A model generated the notes under the pieces. It saw only the letters and a program-made list of their open reading frames with translations, did no database searches and was not told the DNA's origin. Positions 45,201-54,500 of a DNA stretch of 64,000 nt are shown one piece after another (positions within the stretch are counted from its first letter, which is position 1; the number at the start of each line of letters is the position of its first letter). The translations under genes were made by a program, and so were the position numbers. The DNA is from Gautieria morchelliformis (Eukaryota; Basidiomycota; Agaricomycetes; Gomphales; Gomphaceae): the NCBI GenBank assembly GCA_015179125.1, contig WHVA01000510.1, positions 1-64,000 on the forward strand, in the 5' to 3' direction.

Positions 45201-47160
45201 TCATTGTCACAAAGACATCTGCTGGACCATGCTTCCTAGTGATTGCCATTGAATTTTGAAAATTCTCGTCCATATCCCTGGCGCTCACAGTAAATGTAGC
45301 AGGCAAGATGACCTTTTGTCCCAAGTTAGCTGGATTGGCCTGATTGTCCTCAGGTCCAAATGTATCAATCATCTGATTGTAGACCTCAGCTCGCAGCTTG
45401 TGTTGATGGTATTTGATCCAATTTAGCTTCTGCTGTTCAGTCGCTGCCCAAGCATCCACAATGTATTGCTGAAAGAGCTTGCCAGCCAGGAAGAGAGTTT
45501 CAGCTTCACCCTCCCTTGGAAAAAGACGATAACGATAGTATTTTGACATGGTCACACGCCTGTCACTTGAAGGGTCCTCCTCCTCCTCCCCCTCCTGGCC
45601 TTGTCGTGGAAGAGCTTGGTCTATCCGTGGAATGTCCCAATCCCAGCCTGATTCACCTCTGGGAAAGAGAAGGACATAGTGTAGTGGCGCATACAAAGCA
45701 TGTTCGGCCTGAATTCGTCGCAGTTCTCCACCTCTAAGCTGAATGACAATGTCTCTAGTGCCTCCAGGCACACCTTCTCCAGGGAGCACAATGGCAATCT
45801 CATCCGCTGTAGGAATATTATATCTTCTCTGGTCTGTATGTGCTCTGTAGGTGAGTCTGGCCTCCACAGTCAACCTATCTGGCTGGTTCCTAAGCCTTTC
45901 CATCGCCTGCTGATAGATTGGAACCAATGGATTGTGAGCCTGCATCATTTCCTGGAGGTCACTTAAAACATCTGAATCCAAAGGATCAAAACTGTTATTG
46001 GCCTCCCTACGTCGCAAAACCTCTGCTGGATCATAAAAGTAGAGCTGCGCATAGCTGGGTGCCCTATCCTGACCCTGAGTAGGAAGAAGAGCACCATGAA
46101 TATGATAGAGGCCTCCCTGAATTTTGAAGACATATGGCCCAGGTCTATTCACGACCTTGTCATCTATGTTCACTCCCACGGAGACGAATGCCAGTGCAGC
46201 ATTATAGTTCCGAATCTTTTCCCTAAACTGTTTGCCACGCCTGTCTTGGCTGACCAAAAGAGTCTTTAGTGGTTCTGGAGGTTCCATCAACAATTCCAGG
46301 TGTATCTGGCCCTTTGAACAACATATACCAAATTTGGGCTCAGCAATGGTAGAGTCGGACAGACGCTCTGCCTTCCAATGCCATGCTTTACATTTTGGAC
46401 ATTTGTCATCCATAGCACCAAGGTCATGAGGTGCAATCTGTTGTTCAATCAAAGGGCGACGTGCTAGCGGAAGGGTTCTTAAAGGCATTGGTGGAGGCGG
46501 TGGAAGTGGAGGGGGCTGAGGAGGAGCAGGTGGATGCAGAGGCTGTGGAGGCACAGGGGGCCCTGGAGGCAGAGGAGGTACAGGTTGTTGTGGTGCAGGC
46601 TGCTGCTGGAGTGGCATTTGATCTGGGAGAGGTTCAGGGTGTCGTGCGCGCCGTCGTGCCTGTCTTTGTTGTGGCAGAGGTCTAGGATTGATATTAGCAG
46701 CCTGGGCCCGCAAGGCAGCTACCGCTGCAGAGCCTACAGGGACGGGAGGAGGAGGTGCTATCTGGGCATTAGCAGCCTGGACCCGCAAGGCAGCTACCGC
46801 CGCAGAGCCTACAGGGACAGGAGGAGGTGCTATCTGGGCATTAGCAGCCTGGGCCCGCAGTGCCGCTACTGCTGCAGAGCCTACAGGAACAGGTGGCGGT
46901 GCTAACAGGGGATGTCTCTGACGCACAGGTGCCAGAGGCATATCTGCTAACCGTTCCTGTATGGCACGTACAGCATCCCGAGGACTTAGATCAGGTGGAA
47001 TGGCATTTGAAGGTCCAGCCACAGGAGGCCAAGGAATTGCATTGTCCTGAGGGAGTAGAGGTCGAGGAAATGGCTGAGGAGGTGGAGGGTCAGGATTTCG
47101 AAGACGTTCTTGAGCTGCAGCGAGAACCCTATCCCGACGACGCACAGGAGGGGACGTCAT
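42271..47160 (-). CDS. Helitron Rep/PIF1-like helicase, apparently complete
   Basis: Rolling-circle transposase, one frame of about 1,630 codons, stop at 42271. The N-terminal region is Pro-rich with three copies of a VGSAAVAALRAQAANAQIAP unit (about residues 95-160). Then a CPKCKAWHW...CC zinc motif (about 255). The Rep domain has the HUH motif GLPHMHLLIWF (about 717) and the tyrosine motif YIHKYMYKG (about 859). The PIF1-like helicase has Walker A GPGGTGKTF (about 1205), Walker B LIIWDEVPM (about 1280), WGGDFQQTLPV and the C-terminal TINKSQGQSLGTVG and LYVAVSRGTN. The first ATG in the frame is at 47160; by comparison with unit C, translation probably begins in an upstream exon, since both units have a splice-acceptor-like AG just before the shared 'PSTPE' codons. 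No internal stop or frameshift was seen. Confidence 0.9.
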   Translation of the reverse strand: MTSPPVRRRDRVLAAAQERLRNPDPPPPQPFPRPLLPQDNAIPWPPVAGPSNAIPPDLSPRDAVRAIQERLADMPLAPVRQRHPLLAPPPVPVGSAAVAALRAQAANAQIAPPPVPVGSAAVAALRVQAANAQIAPPPPVPVGSAAVAALRAQAANINPRPLPQQRQARRRARHPEPLPDQMPLQQQPAPQQPVPPLPPGPPVPPQPLHPPAPPQPPPLPPPPPMPLRTLPLARRPLIEQQIAPHDLGAMDDKCPKCKAWHWKAERLSDSTIAEPKFGICCSKGQIHLELLMEPPEPLKTLLVSQDRRGKQFREKIRNYNAALAFVSVGVNIDDKVVNRPGPYVFKIQGGLYHIHGALLPTQGQDRAPSYAQLYFYDPAEVLRRREANNSFDPLDSDVLSDLQEMMQAHNPLVPIYQQAMERLRNQPDRLTVEARLTYRAHTDQRRYNIPTADEIAIVLPGEGVPGGTRDIVIQLRGGELRRIQAEHALYAPLHYVLLFPRGESGWDWDIPRIDQALPRQGQEGEEEEDPSSDRRVTMSKYYRYRLFPREGEAETLFLAGKLFQQYIVDAWAATEQQKLNWIKYHQHKLRAEVYNQMIDTFGPEDNQANPANLGQKVILPATFTVSARDMDENFQNSMAITRKHGPADVFVTMTANPQWKEIKDALKPGQTPSDRPDLVARVFHLKKEQLIKRIMKDGILGRTVARVHVIEFQKWGLPHMHLLIWFKEEDKIRTPEAVEALVWAVFPDQQEHPRLYKLVCDLMTHGPCGQARPRASCMTEGKCSKHFPKEFHEVTSVTEDGYPQYRRPNDGRQHNVRGNIMDNRDVVPYCPTLLLEFECHINVEPTFNVRSIKYIHKYMYKGPDRTTMTINKERDGVKQYLDARYVSSHEGAWRLLEYKMHVQVPPVMALPVHFPGQHNVIFDPHMDPGMALQRAEDAKTMLMAYFEANDRYPEARELLYVEFPEHYVWKKRAKRWQPHQRGFSLGRLHFASPASGERFFLRTLLTVVRGATSFEKLRSFDGDLCPTYKAACLARGLLEDDSEWTQCLQEAAHIQTGFQLRRLFVTILLRCNPARPAQIWEEFQERICDDLEYQLQNRHGIHHPTNDQIYDFGLFLIDKIIRQGGKSLDEFPDMPQIMGHWEGLVGNRWIAEQRDYDPATELEKAATNIDKLNAEQRHVHDEILHSAINGEGLLFFVNGPGGTGKTFTWTTLAHSIRGRGLIVLCIASSGIAALLLIGGRTSHAMLKIAILIHEGSLCDIKRGSPLAELLKQVHLIIWDEVPMQHRHVVEAVDRTCRDVLERPDHPFGGITVAWGGDFQQTLPVVPRGNKEEIVGASIQRSPLWHHVKVLHLTQNMRVDPDDPQSEQFAQWLSDVGQGKDLPLDNSFTLPQHMICGPQVSDLIAAIYPNIGTGEALQDKYFLERAILCPCNMEMDEINAEVLNVFPGEERLYPSADSVKGNEDGNVYPVEYLNSLNMGGLPPSQLRLKPGVVLMLLRNIDLGRELCNGTRLRLINMTNRVLFVRIISGPFAGETAFIPRITVTPTSDQLPFELQRRQFPVRLAFAMTINKSQGQSLGTVGIDLRYVVFSHGQLYVAVSRGTNWNRVHILLGGGNKTSNIVYKEVLLKPD

Positions 47161-47289
47161 TGGCAACCGCCGCTGACGCTCCAGAGCACGCTCCTCCTGC
47201 CTATCATGCTCTGGTGTAGAGGGCTCCCTTAGATTACAGTCAGTTTCAAATCAAGCCAAAAAAAATATTTTTTATCAAGGATACTCACA

Positions 47290-47660
47290 TTTTCACAATG
47301 ACTGTAGCTCACAACCAACAATAGGGGATACCAGGGATGCGGTCGATGTCCACCTAAACCGTCTAAACCACCAAACCAATCCCAGTTCACAGACCACACT
47401 GGCTAACAGAGTTGTAACTCTGGCCAGACTCAAACTGCAATGCAAGCCCCCAGTGCACAATCCAACCAACTGACCACCCAACCTAACAAATCCACCACAG
47501 ATACCAGCAAGGTGGTCAATGTCCACCTAAACCCCCTAAATCCAATATGCACCACCAAACCAATCCAGTTCACAGACCACACTGGAGTTGTAATTCTTGC
47601 CAGAACCAAACTGCAATGCAAGCTTCCAGTGCACAATCCAACCAACCAACCACCTCAATC
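47290..47660. repeat. tandem repeat, about 172-bp period
   Basis: Two adjacent copies sharing GTCCACCTAAACC, CAGTTCACAGACCACACTGG and CAAACTGCAATGCAAGC. They lie in the 5' leader of Helitron A, on the side of its promoter. Confidence 0.6.
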
Positions 47661-48184
47661 ACTATAGGCCAGAGAGATTAGCACCGCACAAAGCCTAGCA
47701 AAAACCAAGAAGGGAAACTAATGGCCAAGTCAACATTAGCTTGAAAATCCAACATACAGATGGCAAAACCTTACTGGATAGCTGGGACTGAAAGAAATAG
47801 CAAACTGATCAGTTATGGACAAACCCAAAATTGGTGCCAAAAAGGAAAATTGCTATGAGAATAGGAAGATACCTAAGGAGTGACAGCCTGGAGAACAGAT
47901 CTGGAATGAAGAGGTTAAATCAAGCCTGAAAAAGTTATATAAAACAACCAAATATACCAGAGGGACTTAGATATATCTAATAAGCATCCAAGAAAAGTAA
48001 AAGTGACTGCCAAACTCACCAATGACAGGAAGGCCTGTTGGAGGACCTGATAACAAAGTCTAAATTAATTTCAAAAAAGCAACAATGTGATGAGAACGAA
48101 AACCTACCAAAGGAATAGGAGGCTTGGAAGTATATCTGGGATGAAAAAGGCCTAAGTAAGCTTGAAAAACAGCCAAAATAAACT

Positions 48185-49000
48185 TTAAAAAGCAAAATCA
48201 AAAGAGAAAAGCATACCCAAGGCACTGCAGAGCTTCTAGCATGAGCAAACCATGCAAAAAAGCAAAAATGAGGGCAGGATGCTCACCAGAATGCAGGCAG
48301 ACACCCACAGGTAGAGTGAAGAGGAGCTGAGAGGTGTAATCTGGCCTGAAAAGGGGGAAAAAATGGGGCAAAAAAGCGAAAATTAACACAGAAAAGGGGA
48401 ATTGCTCAGAGGATGAAACCATACCTAAGAGATATGAGGCAGGGAATATAGATCAGGCCTGAGAGAGGCAATAATAAGCCTAAAAAAGCGAAAATAAAAG
48501 AGAAAAACATACCCAAGGCACTGCAGAACAGCTTGCATGAGCAAACCATGCAAAAAAAGCGAAAATGGGGCCAGGATGCTCACCAGGATGCAGGCAGACA
48601 CCCACAGGTAGTGTGAAAAGGAGCTGAGAGGTGTAATCTGGCCTGAAAAGGGGGAAAAATGGGGCAAAAAAGCGAAAATTAACACAGAAAAGGGGAATTG
48701 CTCAGAGGATGAAACCATACCTAAGAGTTATGAGGCTGGGAGGATAGATCTGGCATGAGAAAGGCAAAAATAAGCCTAAAAAAGCGAAAATAAAAGAGAA
48801 AAACATACCCAAGGCACTGCAGAGCTGCTTGCATGAGCAAACCATGCAAAAAAAGCGAAAATGGGGCCAGGATGCTCACCAGGATGCAGGCAGACACCCA
48901 CAGGCAGAGTGAAGAGGAGCTGAGAGGTGTAATCTGGCCTAAAAAGGGGCCAAAAATGAGTGAAAAAAGCGAAAATTAAATGAGAGACACACCAGTGAAT
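48185..49000. repeat. tandem repeat, about 296-bp period, three copies
   Basis: Copies start near 48190, 48485 and 48780, each with CATACCCAAGGCACTGCAGA, CAGGCAGACACCCACAGG and GAGCTGAGAGGTGTAATCTG. They lie in the 5' region of Helitron A, upstream of the Rep/helicase frame. A clear coding frame was not seen. Confidence 0.7.
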
Positions 49001-49440
49001 GAAAAGCTTCTGCATGCCTCATCAGGGTCAGTCAATTGATCCAGGAGGTGAGAACATACCTGAGACAGAAATAGATATGAAAGAAGCACGCTGGGAGGAC
49101 GGTGGGAGAGCGTGATGGCAGGGGGTAGAGAACGCGCGTCGTGTGCAGCGTCTTAGTCAGGATTAGACGCTGCTCGCGGCTGCGCCGCTCGCATTCAAGC
49201 CCCGCCATAGTGCGTGGTTTGTTTGCATCTTAGTCAGGATTATGTCAGGCTTATGTCAGCAGAGCGTGCTGTTTTCATATAGTGAGCCCACAACCGCCCC
49301 CCCTAGAACTTTATACTATAGACTAGGTGGGTACCCGCGCTTTGCGCGGGGGTGTAGGTTCAAATGCCTCAGTAAGGGCAAGTGAAGCAGTAAGGTCAAG
49401 TGCATTGGGGTAAATAGGATCATGCAAAATATATCCCTGT

Positions 49441-49641
49441 TCATATAGTATCATGAATCATGTATGCACCCATGGAACAGCCGAACATGCAGAGCTCTCT
49501 CTCAACCTCTGGGATGGCCCTCCCAGCGACTCTAGACATGAAAGTGGTAATGGTCTTGACTGAATCATCAGAGATTATAAGATTGCGCCTATTGTCATAA
49601 TCCACAGGTTTCAAAGCTCGTGCATTGTGAAATAGACCCAA
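49441..49641 (-). CDS. small ORF in Helitron B, possible captured fragment
   Basis: Sixty-six codons including NARALKPVDYDNRRNLIISD, SVKTITTFMSRVAGRAIPEV and ERELCMFGCSMGAYMI. It has no match to the Rep/helicase of units A or C that I can see. Helitrons are known to carry gene fragments, so this could be a captured exon. Origin and coding status are unproven. Confidence 0.25.
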   Translation of the reverse strand: MGLFHNARALKPVDYDNRRNLIISDDSVKTITTFMSRVAGRAIPEVERELCMFGCSMGAYMIHDTI

Positions 49642-49774
49642 TAGTGATCTTGGGGATCCTGAATTTTGACAATGTGGTTATATCAATATGCCAGCCGATC
49701 CTCCGGGGACACTCTCACAGAACCAGAAACAATACCAAAATCAGAAATGGGGGAAGACCCAAAGTGCAGTTGGA

Positions 49775-50505
49775 TAGCATGTCCTCACACATAACGTGCC
49801 CTCACAGGTAGCGTGTCCCCACACATAATGTGTCCCCACAGGTAGCATGTCCCCACATGTAATGTGTCCTCGCTGGTAGGTAGCATGTCCTCACAGGTAG
49901 CGTGTCCTCACAGGCAGCATGTCCCCACACGTAATGTGTCCTCACAGGTAGCGTGTCCCCACACGTAATGTGTCCCCACAGGTAGCATGTCCCCACACGT
50001 AATGTGTCCTCACAGGTAGCGTGTCCTCACACATAACATGTCCCCACAGGTAGCATGTCCTCACACGTAACGTGTGCTCACTGGTAGGTAGTGTGTCCTC
50101 ACAGGTAGCATGTCCTCACAGGCAGCGTGTCCCCACACATAACGTGTCCTCACAGGTAGCATGTCCCCACACATAACGTGTCCCAACAGGTAGCGTGTCC
50201 CCACACGTAACATGTCCTTACAGGTAGCATGTCCCCGCATGTAACGTGTCCTCACAGGTAGTGTGTCCCCACATGTAACGTGTCCTCAAAGGTAGCATGT
50301 CCTCACACGTAACATGTCCTCACAGGTGACATGTCCCCACAGGTAGTGTGTCCTCACACGTAACATGTCCTCACAGGTAGCATGATCCCACAGGTAGTGT
50401 GTCCTCACATGTAACGTGTCCTCACACGTAACATGTCCTCACAGGTAGTGTGTCCCCATACGTAACGTGTCCCCACAGGTAGCGTGTCCTCACACATATC
50501 AGGGA
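49775..50505. repeat. 17-bp minisatellite in Helitron B
   Basis: About 40 units alternating GTGTCCTCACAGGTAGC and ATGTCCCCACACGTAAC types. The unit is not a multiple of three and has no spacer-repeat alternation, so it is neither coding nor CRISPR-like. Confidence 0.85.
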
Positions 50506-50935
50506 CATGTATCAGTATCTATTTTGTGACATATATAAAATAGGAAAAGAAACCACATTTAAGCAGCTGTTGTCATTAATTTTAGCAAAGTCAGGATAAT
50601 TTATTGATATCTATATTTATTTTTTGAAAAAAGATAAAAAAAAAAACACTACATTAAAACAGAAGTTGTTATTAACTTTAGCAAAGTCAGAATAAGTTAT
50701 CTATTTGCGAAAAAATATCAAAAAAATGTACAGGATATTTAAGTTGGCTGTTATTAATGTTAGGAAGTTAGATTTATTGATGTCTATTTGCGAAAAAATA
50801 TCAAAAAAATGTACAGGATATTTAAGTTGGCTATTATTAAGGTTAGCAAGTTAGGTGTATTGATAGCAATTTGCGAAAAAATATCAAAAAATATACAGGA
50901 CATTGAAGCAGAAGCTGGTGTCAATTCACAGCCAA
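50505..50935. repeat. AT-rich repeat module shared by Helitron units
   Basis: Several imperfect copies of a 70-90-bp unit containing GTTATTAATTTTAGCAAAGT and TATTTGCGAAAAAATATCAA and TGTACAGGA. Related units occur in unit C (56530-56790), D (59040-59400) and F (62690-63060). Confidence 0.7.
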
Positions 50936-50944
50936 AGAAGCTCA

Positions 50945-51115
50945 GAGACACCCAGAGACACACAGAAAGAAACCCAGAGACACACAGAAAGACACCCAGA
51001 GACACATAGAAAGACACCCAGAGACACACAGAAAGACACCCAGAGACACACAGAAAGACACCCAGAGACACACAGAAAGATACCCAGAGACACACAGAAA
51101 GACACCAAGACCCCA
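50945..51115. repeat. 22-bp minisatellite in Helitron B
   Basis: About eight copies of a unit containing GACACCCAGAGACACACAGA, close to the 5' end of the unit. Confidence 0.8.
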
Positions 51116-51532
51116 GCCAAAGCAGTAGTAAGCCCACCACAGCCAGAACACAGGAGGACACCAGTGGGGAGTGCAGTTCTGCAGCATCGCTCTCTTTATA
51201 CCAAGCGAAGGGTCGTGCACGGACCACTCGCGTATGGTCGCGAACCGGTCACGTGACCTGGAACGCTGCTGCGCAGCGTTTGTAGCTCGCGGCTGCGCCG
51301 CTCGCGCGCTCCGCTGACAAACTAATGACCAAGCATTGGTCAGTGGGCCCACAACCACCCACCCCCCTCGTTTAACTCTTAGACTAGGTGGGTACCCGCG
51401 CTTCGCGCGGGGGTGTAGGTCAAACACATCGGTAAGGTCAAGTGCATTGGGGAAAATAAAAGTAACCAATTTGCATCAAGTAAAATCAAGTAACACACAT
51501 AAACCATATGAAGAGAAGTGGATATAAAAAAA

Positions 51533-54500
51533 TCAAGGAGCTCTAAGTAATACATCTTTATATACAATGTTGGTTGTGTCCAAACCCTCCTCAAGCAAGA
51601 CCTTCACTCTGTTCCAGTTGGTCCCTCTTGATACACCAACATACAACTGACCATGTCCAAACACTGGATATCTCAGGTCCAGCCCAACCGTACCCAAAGA
51701 CTGTCCCTGAGACTTGTTGATAGTCATTGCAAATGCCAAACGCACTGGAAACTGCCTCCTTTTCAGCACAAATGGCAACTCTCCCTCTGATGGCTTAATG
51801 ATGATCCTGGGGATGAAAGCAATATTTCCTGCACATGGACCTGAGATGATCCTGACCTCCAACACTCTAATGCTTATCCTCACCAACCGCAACCTTGTCC
51901 CATTGCATAGTCCTTGCTTCTGATCCAAATTGCGCAACAGCATCAGAGGCACTCCAGGCTTGACTTCCAAGCGAGCAGGAGGAAGACAGCCCATCTCTAT
52001 GGAATTCAGATACTCCACAGGATACCGATCTGCATCGTCGGACTCTTCAATGGAATTTGCACAGTGCAAGACCTGAGCATCACCTGGAAACTCCCTAAAC
52101 ACCATGGAATTGATCTCATTGACCTCAGTGTTTCTGGCACAGAGGATGGCACGCTCCAAAAAGTAATTGTCCTGGGCAGGGACATGATTGCCAATGCCAG
52201 GGTATATTTCCTGGATCAGATCTTCAATTCCAGGGCCACAAACCATGTGAGGAGGGAGTGAGAACGTATGATCTAGTGGGAGATCCTTTCCCTGGCCCAC
52301 ATTCTGCAGCCATTCTGCAAACCTGGCTCTGTCAGGGTCATTTCTCACCCGCTGGCCACAGATATGACTTCTGAAGGGTAGCTCCCACGATATCCTCCTT
52401 GGAGCCTTTAGGGACAATTGGGAGAGTCTGCTGAAAGTCACCTCCAAAGGCGACTGTGATGCCACCAAAGGGTCTGTCAGGCTGGTCAAGGAAATCCCTC
52501 AGTGTCCTGTCAATGGCCTCTATGGCATGGCGATGCTGCATTGCAGCCTCATCCCAGATGAGGAGACTGGCCTGTCTCAGCATGCCAGCCTTGTCAGAGT
52601 TCTTTTTGATGGAGGAGAAAGAGCGCTCATGGACAGGAATGGGAATTCCAAGCATGCTATGAGAGGTTGTACCCTTAGTGAGGATAAGTGCAGCCATTGC
52701 AGATGAGGCTACTGCAATCACAATGAGGCTCTCCGCTCTACAGGAGTGGATTAGAGTGTTCCATGTGAATGATTTCCCGGCGCCACCTGAGCCAGTGACA
52801 AAAAACATTTGTCCATCAGGTTTCCCATGAGCATCTCTGGTCAGTGCCGACCGTAATATCTGATCATGCATGGACCTTTGCCCCTCATTCAGCCTGGGAA
52901 CCTCCTCATCAGCTATGTTCCTCTCTTCAACACGGTCATAGTCCCTCTGCTCAGCTATGAACCTGTTTCCAATGAGGGCCTCCCACTCGCCTGCCACCCG
53001 AGGCATATCATCAAAGCTGCTCAAGGACATTCCACCCTGCTGGAGGATTTTTTCCGAGAGAAAGAGGCCAAAATCATAAACCTGATCGTCCTGTGGATCC
53101 TGCATACCATGTCTGATTTGGAGCTGATGTCTGAGATCATCACATATGTGCTCCCTGAAGCCATCCCATAGTCTGCCGGGGCCCGATGGATTGCAATGGC
53201 CAAGGATGGTGGCAAAGAGATGTCTGAGCTGAGCACCTGTTTTCATGCCACTGGCTTCCTGGAGACACAACCTCAACTCCTGATCATCATCCAGAAGTCC
53301 CCTTGCACGACAGGCCTCCTTGTAAGTAGCATATTGTATGCCATCCACCGACCTAAGCTCCTCAAAGGATCTAGCCCCCTTGACCACTGTGAGGAGAGTG
53401 CGCACAAAAAATCTCTCTCCTGATCTAGGGTTTGCAAAGTGAAGGCGACCGATGCTATAACCTCCTTGGCGTGGTGTCCATACCTTGTCCTGTGAGTGCC
53501 AGGTAAAATGCTCAGGAAACTCCACATAGAGCAGATCACGTGCTTCAGGGTAGATATTATTGGCCTCAAAGTAAGCCATGAGCGGTGTCTTTTTTGCCTC
53601 AGCCCTTTCCAGGATGTTGTCCACATCCTGGTTGGGATCAAAGATGATTGTGTGGTGGTCCTTTTCATGGACTGGCAGTGCCATGACTGCAGGCACCTGG
53701 GTGTGGATTTCCCGCTCCAGCAACCTCCAACAGGCCTCATGAGCACTGACATAGCGAGCGTCCAGGTACTGCTTAATTTCATCCTGGGTGCGACCAAACT
53801 CCATGGTGGTCCGATCATGGCCCTTGTAGAGATACTTGTGGATATACTTGATACACCTCACATTGATGGTGAGTTCAGGGTTGATGTGACACCAGAATTT
53901 GAGCAAGAGCAGGGCAGAGTATGGCACAACCCATCTGTTGTCCAGCATGTCACCTCTGACATTGTGCAGCCTTCCATCATTGCGACGACGATATTTTGGA
54001 TATCCATCCTCATTCAGACTGGTTTCCTCACAGAATGGCTTTGGGAAGTTTTTCTTGCACTTGCCATTTTCCATGCAGGGTGCGTTTGGTTTCATTTGTC
54101 CACAGGGACCATGTGTCATCAGCTCACAGACCAACCGGTAGAGGACAGGATGAGTCTCTGGATCAGGGAACTCTGCTGAAATCATTGAATCCACCTCATG
54201 TGGATGTCTGATCTTGGAATCTCGTTCAAACCAGATAAGAATATGCATGTGTGGGAGTCCCCTTTTCTGGAATTCAATGGTGTGGACGCGAGCGACGGTT
54301 TCCCCAAAAACCTTTTCCTTGACGATCAAGTCAATGAGGTATTTCTTTTTGAGCTGGAACACCCGCGACACCAGGTCAGGCCTGTCCTGAGGAGTTTGTC
54401 CAGGCAACAACGCATCCAATACCTCCTGCCAGTTGGGATTGGCAGTCATGGTAATAAAGAGATCAGCCACACCATACTTCCTTGAAATGGCCAGAGAGTT

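Larger units (their letters stand above)
42143..49322 (-). mobile_element. Helitron unit A, autonomous-looking
   Basis: 7,180 bp, minus strand. The 3' end on the coding strand is a hairpin (ACCCAGTGC-GAA-GCACGGGT) followed about 8 nt later by the terminal CTAG (plus 42143-42146) and a flanking T. The 5' end is TCTATAGTATAAAG at 49322, followed by GGTTGTGGGC, a subterminal motif shared with the other units. It abuts the CTAG end of unit B with no base between. It encodes one long Rep/helicase ORF. The 2.1 kb between the ORF and the 5' end is repeat-rich (about 172-bp and 296-bp tandem repeats). Confidence 0.85.
49323..51383 (-). mobile_element. Helitron unit B, non-autonomous
   Basis: 2,061 bp. 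The 3' end has the hairpin CCGCGCAAAGCGCGG, then TACCCACCTAG. The 5' end TCTAAGAGTTAAACGAGG is nearly identical to that of unit C. No Rep/helicase sequence is present. The interior is a 17-bp minisatellite, an AT-rich repeat module and a 22-bp minisatellite. The 5' subterminal region has the palindrome GGTCACGTGACC (51247-51258), the GC-rich inverted repeat GCGGCTGCGCCGC and a TATA-like GGTATAAAGAG on the coding strand near 51190. Confidence 0.82.

Noticed and set aside
46431..47219. Plus-strand frames with Glu/Val-rich repeats
   Set aside because: They are the antisense of the Pro/Ala-rich N-terminus of the Helitron A protein.
49775..50505. Array resembling a CRISPR locus
   Set aside because: Units of 17 bp are directly adjacent without unique spacers, inside a fungal Helitron; it is a minisatellite.
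50942..51469. Minus-strand frames with repeats such as FLCVSGCLSVCLWVS that look like membrane segments
   Set aside because: They are translations of the 22-bp minisatellite; hydrophobicity follows from the repeat sequence.
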